Origin: Novosphingobium pokkalii
GTDB taxonomy: Bacteria; Pseudomonadota; Alphaproteobacteria; Sphingomonadales; Sphingomonadaceae
Assembly: GCF_014652855.1 (NCBI RefSeq)
Contig: NZ_BMZP01000001.1
Location: 1 to 64,000, forward strand
DNA: 64,000 nucleotides
Direction: 5' to 3'
This document shows positions 9,937 to 19,134 of the stretch, piece after piece. The number at the start of each line of letters is the position of its first letter. The first letter of the stretch is position 1. Below the pieces are notes generated by a model. It was not told where the DNA came from. It ran no database searches and saw nothing but the letters and a program-made list of their open reading frames with translations. The translations under genes and the position numbers were made by a program.

Positions 9937-11490
9937 TCAGCGCGGACGATAGAGCGCGTAGCGTTCGTTCCCCAGCACCACTTCGCCAAATCGCGCATAG
10001 TCGCGCGCCAGTGCCTGCATCAGCACTGCGCGCGTGGCGCGGTTGGGCAGGTAGAGGTCTTCCGGCGCGCTTTGCGAAACCTGCACCACAGCGGGGCGGC
10101 TGGCCATGATCCGCTGCACTTCCGCCACGGGATCGGCCCCGATCGCCGGGCCTTCGGTCCAGGTGTCGAGATGGTTGGGGAAAGCAAAGCGCGTGGGAAT
10201 GCAGGCATCCACCCCGCGATAGAGCGCCGGGGCGCCGTCGAACTGGAAATAGCAGCCGCCGCGCGCGGCGTGGCGCACCATGGCGGTGGCGTGGTGGTAT
10301 TCCTCGGCCGTGCCGTGGTTCTGCACGGCGCCTGCCATCACGACGAGGCCGCCGATCGCGCTCGCGGCCAGCAGGAAGCGCCCGCTCCAGCGCGTCTGCC
10401 ACGGTTGCCCGCCACGCACCGCCGAAGCCAGCGCCGGGGCGGACAGCACCGCGAGCGGCGCAACGAGCGGCCCGGCGTAGTGATCATACCACGTGCCGAA
10501 GACCAGGAAACCGGCGACCGCCGCGCCTCCCCACAGGCCGAGCACGCGCCGGGACAAGGTTTGCACGGGATCGACCCGCCGTGCCGCGCGCAGGGGATCG
10601 AGCGCGATGCACAGCACGAATGGCGAAAGCCCCGCCGAAAGCTTGGCCAGCCGGCGCCAGCTTGGCGCGCCATCGGGCAGGCGCTCCAGCACCGAGGTGA
10701 AATTGGCAAACAGAAACGCATGGGTCTGGTCGATCGCGGCATAGGCCGCCAGCGCCGCCAGCGTCGGGGACAGCGCCAGGCCGCACCACAAGGCGGCCGC
10801 GCCAGCCAGCCGGGGCAGGGGCCAACCCACCCGGCGGCCCAGGGCGAGCAGCATCAGGCCCATGGCCAGCCCCTCGAACACCGCCGCATACTTGATCTGG
10901 AGCGCGAGGCCGATCAGCAGCATGATCGCGCTGCCCTCGCGCAGCAGGTTGGCTGCATCCGCCCGCTGCCAGGCGCGCAGCAGCAGCAGCGCCGCCAGGG
11001 CTACCAGCGGGTTGTAGAACACCGGCGACTGGCCCAGCGCGCAGTTGAACGCGGGCATGGCGCAGATGTAGACCAGCCCGGCCAGCCATGCGCCGCGCGC
11101 CGGCGCCAGTTCCAGCGCCAGCGCACGCACGACGAGCGCGGCCGCCGCCGTGCTGGCAATGCCGCAAAGCTGATAGGTGAGCACCGGATCGCCCGGCAGG
11201 CTGTGGAACAGGCGATAGAGCAGGAACAGGCCAAGCGGCTTGCGGTCCCAGATGTCAACGAACGGCAGCGCGCCATGCGCCCAGCGATCGGCCACCAGAA
11301 GATAGAACTCCTCGTCGACGTGGACCAGCGGATTGCCGAGCAGCAGCAGGCGAAACATCAACGCCAAGCTGAAATACTCGAGGAACAGCCGAAAATTCTC
11401 CAGGTAGGCAGATGATCCATTGCGATGATCAAGATGGTATCGTGTTGAAGACGATGCGATCGTCCGCGCGGTAATCTTGAGCATGTTCAT
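9937..11490 (-). CDS. Multi-span membrane protein, GT39/ArnT-like glycosyltransferase candidate
   Basis: A 517-aa protein with about ten hydrophobic spans, a polar N-terminus of roughly 35 residues and a polar C-terminal domain of about 120 residues. The first loop holds HVDEEFYLL (DE at 59-60) followed by WDRKPLGLF. An acidic pair after the first membrane span is typical of lipid-linked GT-C enzymes of the PMT/ArnT type, so transfer of a sugar to a lipid carrier, glycan or protein is the working guess. The donor and acceptor cannot be told. The start at 11490 is uncertain; a second ATG lies at 11484. It is the paralogue of the next upstream gene, and the two are probably a tandem duplication. 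Confidence 0.8.
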   Translation of the reverse strand: MNMLKITARTIASSSTRYHLDHRNGSSAYLENFRLFLEYFSLALMFRLLLLGNPLVHVDEEFYLLVADRWAHGALPFVDIWDRKPLGLFLLYRLFHSLPGDPVLTYQLCGIASTAAAALVVRALALELAPARGAWLAGLVYICAMPAFNCALGQSPVFYNPLVALAALLLLRAWQRADAANLLREGSAIMLLIGLALQIKYAAVFEGLAMGLMLLALGRRVGWPLPRLAGAAALWCGLALSPTLAALAAYAAIDQTHAFLFANFTSVLERLPDGAPSWRRLAKLSAGLSPFVLCIALDPLRAARRVDPVQTLSRRVLGLWGGAAVAGFLVFGTWYDHYAGPLVAPLAVLSAPALASAVRGGQPWQTRWSGRFLLAASAIGGLVVMAGAVQNHGTAEEYHHATAMVRHAARGGCYFQFDGAPALYRGVDACIPTRFAFPNHLDTWTEGPAIGADPVAEVQRIMASRPAVVQVSQSAPEDLYLPNRATRAVLMQALARDYARFGEVVLGNERYALYRPR

Positions 11491-11701
11491 TTCCGAAGTT
11501 TTCAGCCGTATTTATCAAGGCTAAATGGTCGGAATTGGTGCGGCAAGGCCAGCGTATATTATTAACGCTATATATCGCTACGCGGTGATTTCGATGCATT
11601 TATATCAGTATTGTCGCAGGTGTATTGCGATTGTGCCAGAAAAGAGACGCGGCGACGGTCACGCGCCAGGCCTGCGCGGGAAAAGCCGCAGCAGCCGCGA
11701 A
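11491..11701. promoter_or_regulatory. AT-rich gap upstream of the first GT39-like gene
   Basis: This 211-bp gap contains an AT-rich patch (about 11555-11610) that stands out from the surrounding high-GC sequence. It probably carries the promoter of the 9937-11490 gene. No specific site could be assigned. Confidence 0.35.
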
Positions 11702-13150
11702 TCAGCGCGAGGCGAACAGCCCGAACGAGCGCGTTCCCAGGGTCAGCGTGGCGATGCGGCGATAATGGCTGGCCAGCGCCTGCAAGACGACCGCGCGCGT
11801 GCGCAGGTTCGGGGCATAGGGATGCGCGGATTCATCGATCACCACCGCGCCCGGGCGACTGGCCATGATCCGCGCCACTTCGGCGGCTGGATCGATGCCC
11901 AGCGCATGTTCTTCAAACCGCGTGGAAAGGTGGGCGGGAAAGGCGAAGCGCGTGGGCAGGCACGATTGTGTGGCCCGATAGAGCGCGCTGTCGCCCTCGT
12001 AAACATAGAGGCAATGGTTGGCGTCGATATGCGGGCGGATGGCTGCGGCCGCGTCATCGAGATCGGACGTGGTGCCGAACTTGTGTGCCTGCACGGTGGT
12101 GGCGCCCAGGCCTGCGCCCAGGCCGACCACGAAAAGGCCGCGGCGCAGCCAGCCGGTTACCCGGCATCGACCGTCCAGCGCCGGGGCGGCGAGGATGGCC
12201 AGCGGCATGAGCGCGGGCGCGACATAATGATCGTACCACGTGCCGGGGGCCAGAAAGCCGATCACGGCCATGCCCAGCCACAGCAGGACGCCGCGCCGCG
12301 CCAGCATGCCCTGCGGGCACAGCGCCGCGCGCCGCCAGCCGATCCACAGCGCAACATAGAACGGAATCAGCGCCACCAGAACCTTGGCCAGACGGAACGT
12401 CGCCTCGCCCAGATCCTGCCCCCGGCCAACGATCGACAGGACATTGGCCACCAGGAAGGCCTGCGCCTGCCCCTGCGCGGCATAGGCGGCAAAGACGATC
12501 GCGGTCGGGAGCAGGGCGAGGGCGATCCACAGCGCTGCACTGGCGGCCAGGCGCGGCCAGCGCCAGCCTTCGCGCCACCCCGCCCACACCAGCATCAGGC
12601 CAAAGCCGCACCCCTCGATCACCACGCTCGTCTTGATCTGCAAGGCCATGCCCACCAGCGCCATGGCCAGACAGCCCCGGCGCAGCAGGCCGGTGTCACG
12701 CGGCGGCACAGTGGCGGTCCTGGCCAGCGCGCCGATCACCAGCCATCCGGCCAGCATCATCGGCAGGTCATAGAACACCGGCGCCTGGCCCATGCCGCAA
12801 TTGAACGCCATCAGGTAGATAAGATAGGCCAGACCCGCGAACATCGCCCCGCGTGGCCCGGATAGCAGCCGGGCGCAGCGCGCGATGACCACCGCCGTGG
12901 CCGCCGCCGCAGCCATTGCCATCAATTGATAGGCGATGACGGCATTGCCGGGGAATGCGCTGGCGGCGCCATAGATCAGGAACAGACCCAGCGGCTTGCG
13001 ATCCCACAGGTCGACATAGGGGATGACCCCGTGCCACAGCCTGTCGCCCATCAGCAGGTAGAACTGCTCGTCAGCGTGAAACAGCGGATCGCCCAGCCAA
13101 GGCGCGCGAAGCACCAGCGCGACCAGCAGGAACAAGGCAAAGTTGCGCAT
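11702..13150 (-). CDS. Second GT39-like multi-span membrane protein (paralogue)
   Basis: A 482-aa membrane protein with the same architecture as its neighbour: an acidic pair after the first span (HADEQFYLL, DE at 27-28), the shared WDRKPLGLFL motif (about 48-57), the conserved GTWYDHY element, and a polar C-terminal domain with matching PTRFAFP and RIMASRP motifs. The pair looks like an old tandem duplication, since identity is clear in motifs but low elsewhere. The function is unknown; a GT-C glycosyltransferase acting on an envelope glycan is an inference from the fold. The start is ATG 13150; upstream is a 167-bp gap to era. Confidence 0.8.
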   Translation of the reverse strand: MRNFALFLLVALVLRAPWLGDPLFHADEQFYLLMGDRLWHGVIPYVDLWDRKPLGLFLIYGAASAFPGNAVIAYQLMAMAAAAATAVVIARCARLLSGPRGAMFAGLAYLIYLMAFNCGMGQAPVFYDLPMMLAGWLVIGALARTATVPPRDTGLLRRGCLAMALVGMALQIKTSVVIEGCGFGLMLVWAGWREGWRWPRLAASAALWIALALLPTAIVFAAYAAQGQAQAFLVANVLSIVGRGQDLGEATFRLAKVLVALIPFYVALWIGWRRAALCPQGMLARRGVLLWLGMAVIGFLAPGTWYDHYVAPALMPLAILAAPALDGRCRVTGWLRRGLFVVGLGAGLGATTVQAHKFGTTSDLDDAAAAIRPHIDANHCLYVYEGDSALYRATQSCLPTRFAFPAHLSTRFEEHALGIDPAAEVARIMASRPGAVVIDESAHPYAPNLRTRAVVLQALASHYRRIATLTLGTRSFGLFASR

Positions 13151-13317
13151 GGGCGGCGGTCCGATCGCGGTCAGCGCAAAGCTGTGATAAAGGCGTCGCG
13201 GCCAGGGGCCAGCAGGGCCAGGCCAGGTGTGCCCGGCGATGTCTGGTCCAGCGCGGTCATGCCCCGATCAACGTCCTTTCCGGCTGCGCAACAGCCCCGA
13301 TGGCGCGCCCGGTGCCA

Positions 13318-14247
13318 TCACTTTACCCAGTCGAGACCGATTTCCTCGTAGATTTCGCGGCTATCGGCCCAGTTCTCTTCCACCTTAACGTGCAGGAAGA
13401 GATGAACCTTCGCGCCCAGCAGGTTGGCAAGCTCTTTTCGCGCCGCTTCGCCGATCGCCTTGAGCTTGGCGCCACCCTTGCCCAGCACGATGCCGCGCTG
13501 GCTGTCGCGCGCGATCACGATCTGCTGGTGGATCTCGACCGAGCCATCCTTGCGATACTGATAGCTTTCGGGGCGCACGGCGCTGTCATAGGGCAGTTCG
13601 TCGTGAAGCTGGCGATAGAGCTGCTCGCGGGTGATTTCCGCCGCCAACAACCGCTCCGAGGCGTCGGACACCTGGTCTTCGGGATAGTGCCACGGTCCGG
13701 GCGGCATCAGCGCGGCCAGGCGCGTCTTGAGTTCGGGCACGCCGTCGCTGGTCAGCGCCGAGACGAAGAACACTTCGTCGAACTGGCCCTGCGCGCTCAG
13801 CTCCTCGGCCATGACCAGCAGCGGTTCCTTGGGGGTGGCGTCCACCTTGTTGAGCACCAGGAACTTGCGTTCGGGGCGCCCGGCGAGGGAAGCGAGGATC
13901 GGTTCGAGATATTCGCGCTTCTTCTTGCGGGCATCGACCACCAGCAGGATGGCATCGGCCTCGCTCGCGCCTTCCCAGGCAGCGTTGACCATCGCGCGGT
14001 CGAGCCGGCGCTTGGGCTCGAACAGACCGGGCGTATCGGCCAGGATGATCTGCGCTGGGCCTTCCAGGGCAATGCCCATCAACCGCGCGCGGGTGGTCTG
14101 CGCCTTGGCCGAAACGATCGCCACCTTCTGGCCGACCAGCGCATTGACCAGGGTGGATTTGCCCGCGTTGGGGGCGCCGATCACGGCGACCAGGCCGCAA
14201 GACTGCTCTGCGCCGGAATCGGCGGGGGTGGTAACGGTATCGATCAT
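13318..14247 (-). CDS. era: GTPase Era
   Basis: Ribosome-assembly GTPase (309 aa from the chosen start) that binds the 3' end of 16S rRNA. The G1 motif GAPNAGKS is at 24-31, followed by DTPG (G3) and NKVD (G4). A C-terminal KH domain contains the IVLGKGGAKLKAIG loop. The frame also has ATG codons at 14268 and 14298; 14247 is chosen because it gives the usual length and short N-terminus, but no start has a strong ribosome binding site. It is the last gene of the lepB-rnc-era operon, about 120 bp after rnc. Confidence 0.94.
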   Translation of the reverse strand: MIDTVTTPADSGAEQSCGLVAVIGAPNAGKSTLVNALVGQKVAIVSAKAQTTRARLMGIALEGPAQIILADTPGLFEPKRRLDRAMVNAAWEGASEADAILLVVDARKKKREYLEPILASLAGRPERKFLVLNKVDATPKEPLLVMAEELSAQGQFDEVFFVSALTSDGVPELKTRLAALMPPGPWHYPEDQVSDASERLLAAEITREQLYRQLHDELPYDSAVRPESYQYRKDGSVEIHQQIVIARDSQRGIVLGKGGAKLKAIGEAARKELANLLGAKVHLFLHVKVEENWADSREIYEEIGLDWVK

Positions 14248-14367
14248 GAAAACGAAGATGAACCTCATCGCGCCCGGCGGCAAGCGCCGGTGCTTCAAAT
14301 GGGAATGATCCTGATCGCGCGGCGCGTCAGGGTTGGGTGGCCAGGGATTGGCCGGATGATCGGCTGT

Positions 14368-15045
14368 TCAGGCAAATTCCTTGAGGAAGTCGCGCGCGGC
14401 GGCGGTTTCGGCTTCCTGCTTGCTCGATCCACGGGCCTGGGCCTGGCCCACGCCTTTCACTTCCACCGCCACGGTGAAGATCGCGGCATGGTCGGGGCCG
14501 TCGCGGCTGACCAGCGTGTAGACCGGCGGCTTGCGGCGATTGCCGGCGGCCCATTCCTGCAAGGCGGCCTTGGGGTGCTTGCGCTGGCCCGCGCCGGTGC
14601 GCATCGGCTTGTCCCAGCAGCGGCGCACGAAATCGCGCGCGGCGGTAAAGCCGCGCTCGATGAACAGCGCGCCGATCAGCGCTTCCATCACATCGCCCAG
14701 GATGTTGTCGCTGTCGGCGCCGCCATCGTCGCGCGCCTGCTTGCCGAGGCGGATATGCGCGGGCACGCCCAGAGCGCGGGCCACGTCGGCGCAGGTTTCG
14801 CGGCTGACCAGCGCGTTGAGGCGCTGCGACAGCTTGCCTTCGGCGGCATCGCTGGCTTCGTGCAGCCATTCGGCCACGGCCAGGCCCAGCACGCGATCGC
14901 CCAGGAATTCCAGGCGCTGGTAATCGCGCGCCTCGCCCAGCGAGCCGTGCGTGAGGGCTTCATGCCAAAGCGCCGGCTGTTGCACCGGCGCCAGGGTCAG
15001 ATCCGCCAGGAAAGCGGCGGTTTCGGGGGAGAGGGGCGTGCTCAG
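14368..15045 (-). CDS. rnc: Ribonuclease III
   Basis: Double-strand-specific RNase (225 aa) for rRNA and mRNA processing. The signature RLEFLGDRVLG begins near residue 44, with metal ligands E46 and D50; GDVMEALIGALFIE carries the second acidic cluster, and a dsRNA-binding domain fills about 150-225. The first residue of the E. coli signature (E38) is replaced by Gln. No ATG, GTG or TTG occurs at a position that would give a full N-terminal helix. CTG at 15045-15043 overlaps the lepB stop in a CTGA arrangement and gives a normal-length protein, so it is the likely start. An internal GTG (Val21 of the long form) would remove the first 20 residues. Confidence 0.9.
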   Translation of the reverse strand: MSTPLSPETAAFLADLTLAPVQQPALWHEALTHGSLGEARDYQRLEFLGDRVLGLAVAEWLHEASDAAEGKLSQRLNALVSRETCADVARALGVPAHIRLGKQARDDGGADSDNILGDVMEALIGALFIERGFTAARDFVRRCWDKPMRTGAGQRKHPKAALQEWAAGNRRKPPVYTLVSRDGPDHAAIFTVAVEVKGVGQAQARGSSKQEAETAAARDFLKEFA

Positions 15046-15911
15046 AACATGCCCCCGATCCGATTCCAGCGCAGCGCGGTGAACCAGGTCCAAGGCAGGA
15101 ACCAGTTGGCCGAGCCGTCGGTGGACCACATCACAATGGTCGCGCGGCCGACCAGGTTGTCCTGCGGAACCAGGCCAATGCCGCCACCTTCGATGGCCGG
15201 GAAACGGCTGTCCATCGAATTGTCGCGGTTGTCGCCCATCAGGAACAGCTTGCCTTCGGGCACGACCACTGGCGGCGTATCGTCCTGCGGGCGATAGCCC
15301 AGGTCGAGCACGTTGTAGGTCTTGCCGCCGGGCAGGGTTTCCTGGAACTGCGGATAGTGGCAGGTCTGCGTGCCGTCGGCCTCGGTCACCGCGAAATCGG
15401 GCGAGATGCATTCGGTGTTCGCCGAAACCCGGATCACGAAATCGGCGATCTTGACCTTGGGCACGGCCTTGCCGTTCAGATGCAGCACGCCGCCGATCAT
15501 CTGCACGGTATCGCCCGGCACGCCGATCACGCGCTTGATGTAATCCACATCGTTGCCCGGGGGTGCCTTGAAGATCACCACGTCGCCGCGATTGGGCTGG
15601 CTGGCGAAAATGCGCTTGGGCAGCAGCGGCAGGCTGAACGGCAGCGAATACTTGGAAAAGCCATAGGGCCACTTGGCCGCGAGCAGGTAATCGCCGTTTT
15701 CCAGCCGGGGCAGCATCGATTCCGACGGGATGTTGAACGGCGAGAAGAAGAAGCTGCGGAAGATCGCCACGATCAGCACCAGCTTCACCAGGAATACCGG
15801 GAAGCTGTCTTCCTTCTTCTGCTTTTTCGCCGGGGGCGGGGGCGTCGCCGGGGCAGGCGTGGCCGCCGTTGGGTTGGCGGGTTCGGGCGTTTCGTTCATC
15901 GGCTGGGTCAT
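15042..15911 (-). CDS. lepB: Signal peptidase I
   Basis: Membrane-bound serine protease (289 aa) that removes signal peptides at the outer face of the inner membrane. The catalytic Ser65 is in NIPSESMLP and the general base Lys126 in DYIKRVIGVPGD; the GDNRDNSMDSR motif (box E) is near 220. A Pro/Ala-rich cytosolic stretch (about 8-30) precedes a single membrane anchor at about 38-55. ATG 15911 is used; ATG 15899 four codons later is equally possible because neither has a clear ribosome binding site. First gene of lepB-rnc-era. Confidence 0.95.
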   Translation of the reverse strand: MTQPMNETPEPANPTAATPAPATPPPPAKKQKKEDSFPVFLVKLVLIVAIFRSFFFSPFNIPSESMLPRLENGDYLLAAKWPYGFSKYSLPFSLPLLPKRIFASQPNRGDVVIFKAPPGNDVDYIKRVIGVPGDTVQMIGGVLHLNGKAVPKVKIADFVIRVSANTECISPDFAVTEADGTQTCHYPQFQETLPGGKTYNVLDLGYRPQDDTPPVVVPEGKLFLMGDNRDNSMDSRFPAIEGGGIGLVPQDNLVGRATIVMWSTDGSANWFLPWTWFTALRWNRIGGMF

Positions 15912-16070
15912 GTGGAGGGCAAAGGCATCCGTCAAGCAGGAATGCACCCGCCATAGCGCGGGGCAAATACGTTTGCACGATCCGTTCGTCGAGCCACGCG
16001 CCCGCTTGGAAGATTGTGCGCAAGCGGGCATGAGAGGGCCGTTCCGCAACCGCGAAAAAGGATTTAGACA

Positions 16071-17597
16071 ATGGCTGCACAGGATCAGGCCACGCTGTGG
16101 CATGCGCTGGAGACGCTGGAAGTGCCCACGCTCGCAACGCTGTTCGCCGATCCGGCGCGTCTCGCGCGCTATGCCACGACGCTCGATCTGCCGGGCGGGC
16201 CGATTCGCTTTGACTGGTCCAAGACCCATCTTTCCGCAGCCGTGGAGACGATCCTGGGCCAGTTGGCCGATGCCGCCAATTTCGTGGGCAAGCGGGAAGA
16301 GCTGCTGTCGGGCGCCAAGATCAACAACACCGAAGGCCGCGCCGCCGAACACACCGCGCAGCGCGGCGTTGGCGCCGAAGCCAGCGTGGAAGAAGCACAG
16401 GCCCTGCATGCGCGCATGGCCCTGCTGGTCGATGCCATCCACGAAGGCGTGCTGGGCGAGGTCAAGAGCCTGATCCACATCGGCATCGGCGGTTCCGCGC
16501 TCGGCCCCGCGCTGGCGATCGACGCGCTGGCCCGCGAAGAAGCCAAGGTGGCCGTGCACGTGGTCTCCAACATCGATGGCTGCGCGCTGGAAGCGGCGAT
16601 GAAGCAGTGCGATCCGGCCACCACGCTGATCGCCGTCGCGTCCAAGACTTTCACCACCACCGAAACCATGACGAACGCTCACAGCGCGCTGGAATGGCTG
16701 CGGGAAGGCGGCGTGGCCGATCCCTATGGCCGCGTCGTGGCGCTGACCGCCGCGCCGGAAAAGGCGGTGGAATGGGGCGTCGATGAAACCCGCATCCTGC
16801 CGTTCTCGGAAACCGTGGGCGGGCGCTATTCGCTGTGGTCCTCGATCGGCTTCCCGGTGGCGCTGGCGCTGGGCAACGAGGCGTTTGCCGAGTTCCTGGC
16901 CGGTGCCAAGGCCATCGACGAGCATTTCCGCGACGCGCCGCTGGCCGACAACGTGGTGGTACGCGCCGCCTTTGCCGATCTGCTCTATACCCAGGCGATG
17001 GGCTGCCAGACCCGCGCGGTGTTCGCCTATGACGAGCGCCTGGCCCTGCTGCCCGACTATCTCCAGCAGCTCGAAATGGAATCGAACGGCAAGCGCGTGC
17101 TGGCCGATGGTTCGCCGCTGACGCGCCCGAGCGCACCGATCACCTGGGGCGGGGTGGGCACCGATGCCCAGCACGCCGTGTTCCAGTTGCTGCACCAGGG
17201 TACGCACCTGATCCCGGTGGATTTCCTGGCGGTGAAGGTGCCGGGCCACGATCTCGATCCGGTGCACCACAAGATCCTGCTGTCGAACTGCTTTGCGCAA
17301 GGCGCCGCGCTGATGGCTGGCCAGGCGAGCGAGGATGGCGCGCGTGCCTATCCGGGCAACCGTCCTTCGGCCACGATCCTGTGCGATGACCTCAATGCGG
17401 CGACGCTGGGCGCGCTGATCGCCTTCCACGAACACCGCGTGTTCGTTTCGGCCATGCTGCTGGGCATCAACCCGTTCGACCAGTTCGGCGTGGAGCTGGG
17501 CAAGGCGATCGCCAAGAAGATCGATGCCGGCGGCGGCGAAGGCTTCGATCCCAGCACCGAGGCGCTGCTTGCCGAAGCGGGAATCGGCGTGGCCTGA
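16071..17597 (+). CDS. pgi: Glucose-6-phosphate isomerase
   Basis: Interconverts glucose 6-phosphate and fructose 6-phosphate in the cytoplasm (508 aa, slightly shorter than the roughly 550 aa of enterobacterial Pgi). Family signatures are HIGIGGSALGP (about 140-150), the phosphate loop SKTFTTTET (about 190-198), and GGRYSLWSSIG (about 250-260), which belongs to the active-site region. The start at ATG 16071 is divergent from lepB, with 159 bp between them for two promoters. A strong terminator follows. Confidence 0.97.
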   Translation: MAAQDQATLWHALETLEVPTLATLFADPARLARYATTLDLPGGPIRFDWSKTHLSAAVETILGQLADAANFVGKREELLSGAKINNTEGRAAEHTAQRGVGAEASVEEAQALHARMALLVDAIHEGVLGEVKSLIHIGIGGSALGPALAIDALAREEAKVAVHVVSNIDGCALEAAMKQCDPATTLIAVASKTFTTTETMTNAHSALEWLREGGVADPYGRVVALTAAPEKAVEWGVDETRILPFSETVGGRYSLWSSIGFPVALALGNEAFAEFLAGAKAIDEHFRDAPLADNVVVRAAFADLLYTQAMGCQTRAVFAYDERLALLPDYLQQLEMESNGKRVLADGSPLTRPSAPITWGGVGTDAQHAVFQLLHQGTHLIPVDFLAVKVPGHDLDPVHHKILLSNCFAQGAALMAGQASEDGARAYPGNRPSATILCDDLNAATLGALIAFHEHRVFVSAMLLGINPFDQFGVELGKAIAKKIDAGGGEGFDPSTEALLAEAGIGVA

Positions 17598-17635
17598 ACG
17601 TTAGCTGCACTTATCAAATAATCGTCGGTTGAGGG

Positions 17636-17679
17636 ACTGGCGCCGGATGGCCATCGTTGCCATATCCGGCGCCAGTTTC
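17636..17679 (+). terminator. Terminator between pgi and gor
   Basis: A perfect 13-bp stem (17636-17648 with 17664-17676) ends in TTT. An inner 5-bp pairing (17647-17651 with 17659-17663) is an alternative closing helix. The hairpin lies 39 bases after the pgi stop. Confidence 0.65.
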
Positions 17680-17704
17680 CGTTTCAGCGAGAAGAGATCC
17701 AGCC

Positions 17705-19063
17705 ATGACCGACCCCGCTTACGACTATGACCTGTTCGTGATCGGGGCCGGTTCGGGCGGGGTGCGCGCCAGCCGCATCGCCGCCGGCTATGGCGCGCGG
17801 GTGGCCGTGGCCGAGGAATATCGCGTGGGCGGCACCTGCGTGATCCGTGGCTGCGTGCCCAAGAAGCTGCTGGTCTACGGATCGCATTTCGCCGAAGAAT
17901 TGCAGGATGCCGCCAACTACGGCTGGACCGTGGAGAAGATGACGTTCGATTGGCCGACGCTGCGCGATGCCGTGGCCAAGGATGTCGACCGGCTCAACGC
18001 CGCCTACACCAATACGCTGAATTCCAACAAGGTGGAGCACTTCCTCGACCGCGCCACGATCACCGGGCCGAACAGCGTGCGCCTGGCCAGCGGGCGCGAG
18101 ATCACCGCGAAGCACATTCTCGTGGCCGTCGGCGCCTGGCCGGTGATGCCGGAATTCGAGGGGAGCGAGCACTGCATCACCTCCAACGAGGTCTTCCATC
18201 TCGAAAGCCTGCCGCGCCGCGTGGTGATTGCCGGAGCCGGCTATATCGCGCTGGAATTCGCCGGTATCTTCAACGCACTGGGCAGCCATGTCACCGTGGT
18301 CAACCGCAGCGAGACGATCCTGCGCAGCTATGATGCGTCGCTGCGCGATCGTCTGCTGCAAATCACCATGGCGCGCGGCATCGAATACAAGTTCAACTGC
18401 GGCATCGAGCGCGTGGAGCAGCACGAGGAGGGATGCCTGATGGTCCACATGAAGGGCCAGCCCGATCCGCTGCCCGCCGATGCCGTGCTGGTTGCCACCG
18501 GCCGCCGCCCCAAGACCGACGGGCTGGGCCTGGAAAACGCCGGCATCGAGCTGGGCGCGCATGGCGAGATCGTGGTCGACGAACTCGGCCAGACCACGTG
18601 CCCGAGCATCTTTGCCGTGGGTGACGTGACCAACCGCGTGCAGCTTACCCCGGTGGCGATCCGCGAAGGCCATGCGTTTGCCGACCGCGTGTTTGGCGGC
18701 AAGGACACGCGCGTGTCCTATGACTGCATCCCGAGCGCGGTGTTCTCGCAGCCGCCGCTGGCGAGCGTGGGCCTGACCGAAGCGCAGGCGCGCGAGAAGC
18801 TGGGCAGTAACGTCAAGATCTTCACGTCGGATTTCCGCCCGATGAAGAACATCTTCGGCCACCGGCCGGAGCGCGGGCTCTACAAGCTGGTGGTCGATGC
18901 GCAGACCGACAAAGTGCTGGGCGTCCACCTGATCGGGCCTGAGGCGCCGGAAGTGCTCCAGGCGGCGGCGATTGCGGTGAAAGCCGGGCTGACCAAGGCC
19001 GATTTCGATGCCACGGTCGCGTTGCATCCGTCCATGGCCGAAGAACTGGTTCTGATGCGTTAA
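17705..19063 (+). CDS. gor: Glutathione-disulfide reductase
   Basis: FAD-dependent cytoplasmic oxidoreductase (452 aa) that regenerates reduced glutathione with NADPH. The FAD motif VIGAGSGG is at 12-19 and the redox-active disulfide C45/C50 is in GGTCVIRGC. The second nucleotide-binding fold GAGYIALEFAG is followed by VVNRSETILR, whose arginines fit NADPH rather than NADH. The C-terminal His441-Glu446 pair in HPSMAEEL completes the active site. ATG 17705 is preceded by AGAGAT; an upstream in-frame start at 17657 overlaps the pgi terminator region and is rejected. Confidence 0.95.
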   Translation: MTDPAYDYDLFVIGAGSGGVRASRIAAGYGARVAVAEEYRVGGTCVIRGCVPKKLLVYGSHFAEELQDAANYGWTVEKMTFDWPTLRDAVAKDVDRLNAAYTNTLNSNKVEHFLDRATITGPNSVRLASGREITAKHILVAVGAWPVMPEFEGSEHCITSNEVFHLESLPRRVVIAGAGYIALEFAGIFNALGSHVTVVNRSETILRSYDASLRDRLLQITMARGIEYKFNCGIERVEQHEEGCLMVHMKGQPDPLPADAVLVATGRRPKTDGLGLENAGIELGAHGEIVVDELGQTTCPSIFAVGDVTNRVQLTPVAIREGHAFADRVFGGKDTRVSYDCIPSAVFSQPPLASVGLTEAQAREKLGSNVKIFTSDFRPMKNIFGHRPERGLYKLVVDAQTDKVLGVHLIGPEAPEVLQAAAIAVKAGLTKADFDATVALHPSMAEELVLMR

Positions 19064-19134
19064 CCACACTTGCCCGTTGAACTGTGCGCAGGCTGCGATA
19101 TCCTGCGTATTGACGGGCATTTGGGGGCGGAATC

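Noticed and set aside
5943..9998. A 1351-residue open frame opposite dprA and topA
   Set aside because: It spans two well-supported genes and their gap, has a low-complexity composition and no family motif.
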